Assembly (NCBI GenBank): GCA_002691835.1
Contig: NZJA01000077.1
Span: forward strand, 1-9,459
Origin: Planctomycetota bacterium
GTDB taxonomy: Bacteria; Planctomycetota; UBA8108; UBA1146
Direction of reading: 5' to 3'
DNA: 9,459 bases
Shown: piece by piece, positions 1 to 5,930 of the stretch
Layout: the number at the start of each line of letters is the position of its first letter
Position numbering within the stretch: the stretch's first letter is position 1
Notes under the pieces: generated by a model
Seen by the model: only the letters and a program-made list of their open reading frames with translations
Told to the model about the DNA's origin: nothing
Databases searched by the model: none
Translations under genes and position numbers: made by a program

Positions 1-5
1 ACGAC

Positions 6-83
6 TGCGACTTTTGAAGATCATCTGCGACTTTTGAAGATCATCTGCGACTTTTGAAGATCATCTGCGACTTTTGAAGATCA
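6..83. repeat. Tandem array of a 20-bp unit, almost four copies
   Basis: The unit TGCGACTTTTGAAGATCATC occurs at 6-25, 26-45 and 46-65 without a mismatch. A fourth copy at 66-83 stops two bases short. The five bases before position 6 do not continue the unit (only the last C fits), so the array seems complete in the window. There are no spacers, so it is not CRISPR. Because 20 is not a multiple of 3, the frame shifts with each copy, and the TTT TGA inside the unit gives a stop in each of the three plus frames. It could therefore hold the stop of a gene entering from the left. The function is unknown; the perfect identity suggests recent expansion by slippage. Confidence 0.9.
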
Positions 84-88
84 CAGGG

Positions 89-134
89 GCCGGACAGAGA
101 CTTCCGATTCGGAAGCACTGTCCGGCTCTTTTTT
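89..134 (+). terminator. Strong intrinsic terminator
   Basis: GCCGGACAG at 89-97 pairs perfectly with CTGTCCGGC at 118-126. Inside it CTTCC (101-105) pairs with GGAAG (111-115), giving a long two-part hairpin. TCTTTTTT follows immediately (127-134). This is a textbook rho-independent terminator on the plus strand, most likely ending a gene to the left of the window. It lies only 43 bases before the next start codon, so the next gene must have a promoter overlapping it, or be reached by read-through. Confidence 0.88.
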
Positions 135-177
135 CATCCCGGAAATCGACCGGGTTTGTCAGAGAGGGAAGGGAACG

Positions 178-1215
178 ATGCCCATCTGCCGTTTTCTGAT
201 TTCTCAGCTTCTGTGGGTTCTGATGCTGCTGGCCCCTGAGCAAGTTTCCGCTCAGGATTTGCAATCCCAGGTCTCAGAGGCCCGGTTGGGGTCGTTGAAA
301 TTTCGGGCCATCTTGAATCTTGAACCTTCAGGTATGCCAGCTCTTCCTGACCTTTCTTACCCTCGGAAGGTGCCGATTCCTGGGACAGCTTCGATCGAAC
401 AGGACCTTCCAGTTTTGTGGAATGGTGTGCTGATCCCTCCCGGATACCATCGAGTGGAAATCGAATCATTCCGTGATCGGGAACCCCAACTGGTGGTTCT
501 TCCTTTCGGCGGCGGCAAAGGAATTCGAATCCCTGCAGTTCGAGGCATTCTGGATCGTCCTTCGGGGGCTCTCCGTTGGTCAGTTTCTTCCACTGTTCCT
601 GAGGGCAGTAAAAATCCCGCAGACGGGATTCTTCAACTGGATCTTCGTTGGGGAATTCTGCAACTGACTTGTGAAGGGGTTCCGCTTTCGACGGTTTCAC
701 AAAAAGAAGGACGCTGGACTCTTGAAACACATCCGTTTCCGCCAAGTTCAACACTGGGGGAGCAACAGTTTTTGGGGATCTTCGAAGATCCAAGGATGGC
801 ACCCCGCCGTTGGCGCTGTCTTTTGGAAAAGAGAGGAAATGGCAAAGTCCAGTTGGTGTTGATGGATCCTGCTCGTGATCGCAGGGTGGCGAGCCACCTG
901 AAGTGGCTCAATCGATTGAGAGATTTGCAACGTCAGTTGCGTTTTTTGGAGGGTGACTCCACGGAGGAATCTCAAAAGATGAGGGATTCCCTATCCAAAG
1001 AGGTTTCCCGTGCGCAAACGATGGTTTCAGCACTCGATGTGGCTCTGCAAAACTTGGACGATGCTTCTCGTCAACGATCTTTGAATCCCTATGGTCAGGT
1101 CGGACCCGGAAGAAGTGGACTGGAAGTCAATTTGAAGATCGATGAGCCAGGTGCATTTCTGCATGTCCTGTGCAAAGAGGGGCACTATCGTTTTCTCGTC
1201 TCTGATACCCTTTAA
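178..1215 (+). CDS. Secreted protein of unknown function with C-terminal coiled coil
   Basis: The protein has 345 residues and I do not recognise it with confidence. The ATG follows a purine-rich Shine-Dalgarno stretch (GAGAGGGA at 162-169). The N-terminus is a typical Sec signal peptide: a hydrophobic core at about residues 7-19 and a probable signal peptidase I site after V-S-A near residue 25. Residues about 30-210 look beta-rich, with phrases such as VLWNGVLIPPGYHRVEI that faintly recall the DUF2911 family (periplasmic beta-sandwich proteins of unknown role). That link is only a guess. Residues about 240-297 are charged and heptad-like (HLKWLNRLRDLQRQLRFLEG and onward), suggesting a helical hairpin or coiled coil. 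The last 45 residues return to beta-like sequence. Its TAA overlaps the stop of the convergent transporter gene. It is probably periplasmic. Confidence 0.85.
   Translation: MPICRFLISQLLWVLMLLAPEQVSAQDLQSQVSEARLGSLKFRAILNLEPSGMPALPDLSYPRKVPIPGTASIEQDLPVLWNGVLIPPGYHRVEIESFRDREPQLVVLPFGGGKGIRIPAVRGILDRPSGALRWSVSSTVPEGSKNPADGILQLDLRWGILQLTCEGVPLSTVSQKEGRWTLETHPFPPSSTLGEQQFLGIFEDPRMAPRRWRCLLEKRGNGKVQLVLMDPARDRRVASHLKWLNRLRDLQRQLRFLEGDSTEESQKMRDSLSKEVSRAQTMVSALDVALQNLDDASRQRSLNPYGQVGPGRSGLEVNLKIDEPGAFLHVLCKEGHYRFLVSDTL
1212..1215. other. Convergent stop codons sharing TTAA
   Basis: The plus-strand secreted-protein gene ends with TAA at 1213-1215. The minus-strand MATE gene ends with TAA read from 1214 down to 1212. 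The four-base palindrome TTAA thus serves both genes. There is no room for a terminator between them, so the two transcripts must overlap at their 3' ends. Confidence 0.9.
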
Positions 1216-2498
1216 TCCAGCGGTCTCTTGAGGGGTTTCCAATTTCGAGAAGAGATCCAAAACCAAGATGTTAACAGAGTTGCTGCAATGATCAGGCCGA
1301 TCATGAATGCCCACCATATTCCAGGCAGGCCCCATTGGCGTTCAAAGGTCAGGTAGTAACCGACCGGCAGTGTGATCAGCGGAAAACCGATCAATCCCAT
1401 CACTGCAGCAGGAATCGTCTGTCCAGCTCCTCGAAGAATTCCTGCGGAGACGGCCTGAATACCGTCAAAGATCTGAAACCCTGCGGCGATGGGTAGCAGC
1501 CCCGTGGCCAGAGCGAGGACTTCAGAATCACGAGTAAAGATTGAAGGAATCACGGGTCCCAGAACAAACACACAGCTACCGATGAAGGCCATGATCCCCG
1601 TGGTCAACCATAGAGACCAATTCGAGGTGCGCCGAGCCTCGTCGATATTTCCTTCTCCCAAGAGGTTTCCGACTCGTGTCGTCGATGCAGCACTCAGTCC
1701 CCATGGAAACATAAAAGTGAAGCTGATGATTTTGAGAACGACAACGTGTGCCGCTAAAGCTTCTTCTCCGAGTTTTCCAGCCATCAGCGTGGCTGCTTGA
1801 AAAGTCCAGACTTCGACACCGAAGTGGATCATGACTGGGAATCCGAAACGGAACAGCCTCCAGAGTCCTGCTGGAGCAAAAGACCTCTTTGTCCAAGGGG
1901 TCCAGCCACCGTCGAGATGCCGACCACGGATCATCATGCCTGCGAGCAGCAAGAACATGACGATACGGCTGGCACCGGTGGCATAGCCTGCGCCCTCGAT
2001 TCCGAGAGGGGGGATGCCCCAACCACCAAAGATTAAAATTTCATTGAAGACGACGTTCGCAATGTTGGCGATCAGGATCGTGATCACGATGGGTTTCAGT
2101 ACTCCACGACCCTGCAGATATTGGCGCATCAGAGCAAAAGCGAGCAATGCCGGAATACTGAAGATTTGCGCTTCAACATAATCTGCGGCTTTTCCAGTCA
2201 GGTCTGGATTCTGTCCGAGCCAGCGAAGTGCGGCATCGGTTTGAGTCCAGCAGAAATAGAGAGCTGGGCACAGGATCAGGCAAAGGAGAACTCCTCTTTG
2301 CAAGGTTCTCCCGAGAGTCTTCGAATCTTTGGCACCGTGAGCCTGAGTGAAGAGAGGATCAGCCCCCTGGATGAGACCGAAGAATAAAATCATGGTGCCA
2401 AAGGACCAAAGATCTCCCAGAGCAGTTTGCGCCAGAGGGGTGGTTCCCAAGCGGCTGATCATCCAGACATCGACGAGCCCCATCAGCATTTGTCCCAC
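1212..2498 (-). CDS. MATE-family multidrug/toxin efflux transporter
   Basis: This is an inner-membrane transporter of the MATE (NorM/DinF/MatE) family, which exports cationic or other small molecules using a Na+ or H+ gradient. The substrate cannot be told from sequence. From the GTG at 2498 there are 428 residues with about twelve hydrophobic segments. The family-typical N-terminal stretch MGLVDVWMISRLG is followed by GADPLFTQAHGAKD, and a second MatE repeat begins around residue 220 with the analogous VEVWTFQAATLMAGKLGEEA. Conserved MATE sequence (LLQLAIPIILTQV) is encoded in frame just upstream of the GTG, so the GTG is unlikely to be the true start. However, there is no ATG, GTG or TTG between it and the in-frame stop at 2616-2618. 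See the short ORF at 2554-2613 for the likely N-terminus. The gene is divergent from the M14 peptidase. Confidence 0.9.
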   Translation of the reverse strand: MGQMLMGLVDVWMISRLGTTPLAQTALGDLWSFGTMILFFGLIQGADPLFTQAHGAKDSKTLGRTLQRGVLLCLILCPALYFCWTQTDAALRWLGQNPDLTGKAADYVEAQIFSIPALLAFALMRQYLQGRGVLKPIVITILIANIANVVFNEILIFGGWGIPPLGIEGAGYATGASRIVMFLLLAGMMIRGRHLDGGWTPWTKRSFAPAGLWRLFRFGFPVMIHFGVEVWTFQAATLMAGKLGEEALAAHVVVLKIISFTFMFPWGLSAASTTRVGNLLGEGNIDEARRTSNWSLWLTTGIMAFIGSCVFVLGPVIPSIFTRDSEVLALATGLLPIAAGFQIFDGIQAVSAGILRGAGQTIPAAVMGLIGFPLITLPVGYYLTFERQWGLPGIWWAFMIGLIIAATLLTSWFWISSRNWKPLKRPLD

Positions 2499-2553
2499 CT
2501 GCGTGAGAATGATGGGAATCGCCAGCTGTAGAAGCGGCTGAATGATAGAGCGA

Positions 2554-2613
2554 CTAGAGGTAATGGAGTCCCCGTTTCCTGTTGATCGTTGCTTCCCTCG
2601 CAGGGGAAACCAT
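2554..2613 (-). CDS. Short ORF; likely detached N-terminus (or leader) of the MATE gene
   Basis: Reading from the ATG at 2613 gives MVSPAREATINRKRGLHYL and a TAG at 2556-2554. It has a good Shine-Dalgarno, AGAGGA (plus strand 2622-2627), eight bases before the ATG, better than anything ahead of the GTG at 2498. Its frame is one base off the MATE frame. A GGGG run (plus strand CCCC, 2570-2573) lies just where dropping one base would join this basic N-terminal segment to DSITSSRSIIQPLLQLAIP of the MATE frame. The joined product would be about 466 residues, normal for the family. Alternatives are an indel error in the assembly, a true frameshift mutation, programmed +1 frameshifting, or a leader peptide with MATE starting at the ATT at 2564-2562. 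Confidence 0.4.
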   Translation of the reverse strand: MVSPAREATINRKRGLHYL

Positions 2614-2668
2614 GGTCATATTCCTCTGGAGCTAAGGCATTCTCACTTAAATGAGGATCCAGCACGTT
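2565..2668. other. Divergent intergenic region between MATE and M14 genes
   Basis: This stretch must contain the promoters of both divergent genes, but I see no convincing -35/-10 pair. GTTTCC (2574-2579) and GGAAAC (2605-2610) form an inverted repeat, and inside its right half TTCCC/GGGAA pair again (2593-2597 and 2604-2608). These could be an operator or an RNA structure in the MATE leader. Most of the minus strand here is also read by the short ORF 2554-2613. Confidence 0.4.
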
Positions 2669-2675
2669 GAAGGAG
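2669..2675 (+). promoter_or_regulatory. Shine-Dalgarno deciding the M14 start
   Basis: GAAGGAG sits eight bases before the ATG at 2684 and inside the extension that would be coded from the ATG at 2651. This spacing and the signal peptide beginning at the second ATG favour 2684 as the start. Confidence 0.75.
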
Positions 2676-2683
2676 TTGTCGAC

Positions 2684-5305
2684 ATGAATTCTAAGATCAT
2701 CTACCTATTCATGATCTCTGTTCTCATCATTTCTGTTTCATCTGTGAAATCCTTGTCAGGGGCGGCCTCGCTACCTGATAAGACCGGAGATCACTTTCAG
2801 TATCAGGACGATGATGACTTTGAAGGAAATGTCCCGACTGCAGGGGAATTCTTTGAAATCCCACTGGGGCAACGATTCACTCCCCACAGAGATGTCATGG
2901 ATTACTGCAATATGCTGGCGGAGAAATCTCCAAGAGCAATTTTGCAGAAGTATGGGAAATCTGCCGAAGGGCGGGATCTTGTCCTGATGCTGATTTCCTC
3001 GGAGGAAAACTTGGCACGCTGGGATGAGATTCGTCAATCGCAAATGCTGTTGGCTGATCCCGTTCAGTTACAGCGCCAAAAAAACGGTGATCTGTCGGCA
3101 GTCTTGAAAGATCTCCCCGCAGTAGTTTGGCTCTCCTATAACGTGCATGGAGATGAGTCTTCGGCAACTGAAGCGGCATTGGCAACGATGCATCAACTGA
3201 TCGATGGGGCAGGAGATCGTTGGGATTCGATTCGTCGAAACACGCTGATCATCGCGGATCCTTTACTGAATCCTGACGGAAGGGAACGTTACCTCCAGTG
3301 GTACAATTCCGTCCGGGCTCATCCTGCCGATCCCGATCCACTGGCTCGTGAGCACTCTCCGCCATCACCCTCAGGCAGAACAAATCACTACTACTTTGAT
3401 CTCAATCGAGATTGGGCCTGGCAGAGTCAGCCTGAAACCCGTCAACGCATCGTCGAGTACCTCCGTTGGCAACCCTTGGTCCATGTTGATTTTCATGAGA
3501 TGTCTCCCAGCTCGACCTATTTCTTCTTTCCGCCAGAAGAGCCTTTCAATGCGAATATTCCTGCGGATCGAATTTCGCGGTCAGAGACCTTTGGTAAAAG
3601 CAATGCCAGAGCGTTTGATCGCTTCGGTTGGAAGTACTACACCGGAGAACAGTTCGACCTTTTCTATCCCGCATACGGAGACTCCTGGCCAACCCTGAAT
3701 GGGGCGATCGGGATGACCTATGAGCAGGCTGGTGGAGGACGTGCCGGATTGACGTACCGGAAATCGAATGGCGAAATACTGACACTGGTCGATCGATTAC
3801 ATCATCAGCATGTTGCTGGTCTTGCGACGGTGGAGTGTGCTTCGGATCATCGAGATCAACTGCAGAGGGAGTTTTTCAGTTTCCGCGAGCAGACCATCTT
3901 TGCCGGACGCAGCGGAGATGTTTCTCAGTTCATCATGCCCCCGGCGGAAGATGATCACCGAAGAATGGCGTTGGTTGATCTTCTGGCTCGTCAGGGAATC
4001 CAGATGGTTGTGACGATGGATGAAGTGGTCACTGAAGGTCTCTATGACCATTTTGATCAGCCACTGGGGGTTCGCAAACTTCCACCCGGGACCATCGTTG
4101 TGCCGATGGATCAGGCTCAGGGAAGACTTGCTAAAACTCTTTTAGAGCGGGAAGCAGAAGTGGGGGAGGCCTACTTTTACGATGTTTCGGCATGGTCTCT
4201 TCCCTTGGCATTTGGAGTCGAAACCCTTGTCGCCAAGGATCCCATCAATGGTCTCCTGATCCCTTATTCGGTCAATACAGAAACAAAGGGGAGAGTCGAG
4301 GGAAGTGGTACTCTGGCCTATCTTCATCGATGGACCGGAATCCCTTCGGCAAGGGCCCTGCGCCAGTTGCAGGATCGAGGGCAATCTGTCGACCTTGTGA
4401 CCGATGCGATCGAGATTCAGGGACACGCCTATCCGGCAGGAACCCTGGTAGTTCGTGTCAAAGATGAGCAAACACAGCAGATTGTTCAGGAAGTCGCTGA
4501 ATCGACCGGGACCTTTTTCCGCGGAACGGATAGCGGTTGGACCGAGGTGGGTCCCGATCTGGGATCGGACCGATTCCCGACATTGGCCCACGCAAGGATC
4601 GCTGTGCTGGGTCCAGACTCTGTCAGCAGTTATGCATATGGTGCGGTGTGGAGTTTTCTCGAACAGGATTTGCGCATCCCGTTCACGGCCATCTCTGCTT
4701 CAGGTCTCCGTCGGGGTCTCGACGACTTCGACGTCTTGGTTTTGCCTTCAGGGATGAGCTCTTCAGCCATTGGTGAAGGAACTCGAGACGTGGTTCGTGA
4801 CTGGATCCGTGGGGGCGGTGTGTGTATCGCATTGGGAAGTTCTGCCATCCGGGTCGCCGGAAAGAATGGTTTGGTCTCCAGAGAACTCCTCGAAAATCAG
4901 GAATCGAGCAAAGAAGAAGATCCGCGTCCAAAAACTCGAACTGAGATTCGTGAAGAACAGCGCAAAGAACAGGTACCCGGAAACATTGTCGCTCTTGATA
5001 TGGATCCAGAGCACCCTCTTGGGTTTGGTCTTCCCTCAAGAATTCACGGTTTCATATCCAGTACCCGGATCTTTAAGGTTCAGGGAGATGGCCAGGATGT
5101 GGCAGTTCTTCCCGAGAATTCGCCCGTCGTCAGCGGATTTATTTCCGAACAAAATCAGCGGAGATTGGCTGGAGGGGTCTGGCTTGCCACTGAAAGAAGT
5201 GGCAGGGGTCAAGTCGTGCTGTTTGCCGGGGATCCCCTGTTTCGTTCCTTCTGGCGCCAAACCTCAGAAGTCTTCCTCAATGCGTTGTTGTTGTTAGCCC
5301 GCTGA
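2684..5305 (+). CDS. Secreted M14-family zinc carboxypeptidase-like protein with GATase-like C-terminal domain
   Basis: This 873-residue protein is predicted to be an exported zinc peptidase (family M14) acting on peptides outside the cytoplasm. The start at 2684 is chosen because GAAGGAG (2669-2675) lies eight bases upstream; an in-frame ATG at 2651 lacks such a site. The first about 27 residues form a signal peptide (hydrophobic core IIYLFMISVLIISV). The M14 zinc site is visible: H155 and E158 in NVHGDESS, then H271 in VDFHEM. Substrate-binding N241-R242 lie in FDLNRDW, and the catalytic glutamate is E347 in MTYEQAGG. All key residues are present, so the enzyme is likely active. Residues about 630-735 (IAVLGPDSVSSYAYGA, later DVLVLPSG and WIRGGGVCIALGSSA) resemble a class I glutamine amidotransferase-like flavodoxin fold without an obvious catalytic cysteine. 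A charged linker follows at about 736-765. This arrangement is known from large M14-like proteins. The physiological substrate is unknown. Confidence 0.92.
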   Translation: MNSKIIYLFMISVLIISVSSVKSLSGAASLPDKTGDHFQYQDDDDFEGNVPTAGEFFEIPLGQRFTPHRDVMDYCNMLAEKSPRAILQKYGKSAEGRDLVLMLISSEENLARWDEIRQSQMLLADPVQLQRQKNGDLSAVLKDLPAVVWLSYNVHGDESSATEAALATMHQLIDGAGDRWDSIRRNTLIIADPLLNPDGRERYLQWYNSVRAHPADPDPLAREHSPPSPSGRTNHYYFDLNRDWAWQSQPETRQRIVEYLRWQPLVHVDFHEMSPSSTYFFFPPEEPFNANIPADRISRSETFGKSNARAFDRFGWKYYTGEQFDLFYPAYGDSWPTLNGAIGMTYEQAGGGRAGLTYRKSNGEILTLVDRLHHQHVAGLATVECASDHRDQLQREFFSFREQTIFAGRSGDVSQFIMPPAEDDHRRMALVDLLARQGIQMVVTMDEVVTEGLYDHFDQPLGVRKLPPGTIVVPMDQAQGRLAKTLLEREAEVGEAYFYDVSAWSLPLAFGVETLVAKDPINGLLIPYSVNTETKGRVEGSGTLAYLHRWTGIPSARALRQLQDRGQSVDLVTDAIEIQGHAYPAGTLVVRVKDEQTQQIVQEVAESTGTFFRGTDSGWTEVGPDLGSDRFPTLAHARIAVLGPDSVSSYAYGAVWSFLEQDLRIPFTAISASGLRRGLDDFDVLVLPSGMSSSAIGEGTRDVVRDWIRGGGVCIALGSSAIRVAGKNGLVSRELLENQESSKEEDPRPKTRTEIREEQRKEQVPGNIVALDMDPEHPLGFGLPSRIHGFISSTRIFKVQGDGQDVAVLPENSPVVSGFISEQNQRRLAGGVWLATERSGRGQVVLFAGDPLFRSFWRQTSEVFLNALLLLAR

Positions 5306-5385
5306 ATTTTTGAAAAAGGCTGAAGTTTTGTGTCTCTTTCGTCGATCAATGGATGGGGAGAATCCCTACTCATGATCGGAGACCC

Positions 5386-5859
5386 ATGGCACGAAATACC
5401 GAGGAACGCGACTTTTCAGTGGATCAGACGACCGCTGTTCGCAAGATTCGTTTCCTGATTGATACCCATCACGAAACCGTTCCCGGCTTGGCCAAAGGAA
5501 TTGGCGTTCTGCCCGGAACGATTCAGGATGTTCTCGATGGCCAATCTCTGGTCAGCGACGCTTTGGTTCGCAGAATTGCAGAGCGATTTAAGTTACCGAT
5601 GGACTTCTTTTCTGTTGAAGCCCTGCCCGTGAAAACGGAAGACTCAGCCCCTGCCGATTCCGCTGTCGTTCGCTCGACCCGTGCCCGGAGAGTGGAGTCT
5701 CGGTCTGAAAGCCCTGTGGATTCAACGAACTCTGATCTGGATGAAGTACGCAGAACCCAGAAGGCTCTGGTGGAGCTGCTGATCGATAAGGGAGTGATTC
5801 AGTCCGGAGAATGGCAGGCTCGACTGCGCAGGACGAAGATCGTCGACATCGGGCGATAA
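5386..5859 (+). CDS. XRE-like helix-turn-helix protein
   Basis: This is a 157-residue cytoplasmic protein, probably a DNA-binding regulator. Residues about 18-75 have the five-helix pattern of a Cro/C1-type (XRE) domain: VRKIRFLIDTHHETVPGLAK, then GIGVLPGTIQDVLDGQS as the turn and recognition helix, then VRRIAERFKLPMDFFSV. The usual glutamine at the start of the second helix is missing, so this is a divergent member. Residues about 85-120 are acidic or serine-rich and probably disordered. Residues 121-150 (DEVRRTQKALVELLIDKGVI) form a charged amphipathic helix, perhaps for dimerisation. I chose the start at 5386, with GGAG at 5378-5381 (a short spacing of four bases); an in-frame ATG at 5353 lacks a ribosome site. 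The gene lies 80 bases downstream of the M14 gene on the same strand with no clear terminator between, so it may share its transcript. Its targets are unknown. Confidence 0.8.
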   Translation: MARNTEERDFSVDQTTAVRKIRFLIDTHHETVPGLAKGIGVLPGTIQDVLDGQSLVSDALVRRIAERFKLPMDFFSVEALPVKTEDSAPADSAVVRSTRARRVESRSESPVDSTNSDLDEVRRTQKALVELLIDKGVIQSGEWQARLRRTKIVDIGR

Positions 5860-5930
5860 AGGAGTGACGAAGAGCCGATCAAGGAGTGATGCTCTCCAGG
5901 CATGACTCACACTCAGTGGGAATTTGCCGT
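5860..5930. other. Short convergent intergenic gap with duplicated AAGGAGTGA
   Basis: The gap between the convergent XRE-like and isomerase genes is 71 bases. AAGGAGTGA occurs at 5859-5867 and again at 5881-5889. GAGT-x-ATGC at 5884-5892 pairs imperfectly with GCAT-x-ACTC at 5900-5908, but no T-run follows on either strand. It is therefore at best a weak terminator structure. Confidence 0.4.

Noticed and set aside
6..83. CRISPR-like repeats
   Set aside because: The copies are directly abutting with no spacers, so this is a plain tandem repeat.
134..802. 222-codon open frame on the minus strand
   Set aside because: It runs antisense to the signal-peptide-bearing gene, spans the terminator and gives a low-complexity proline/glutamate-rich product.
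4142..4591. 149-codon minus-strand frame
   Set aside because: It lies wholly inside the M14 gene on the opposite strand with no motif.
5312..5340. TTGAAA as a -35 box for the XRE-like gene
   Set aside because: The sequence 17 bases downstream (TCTCTT) is not a credible -10 box.
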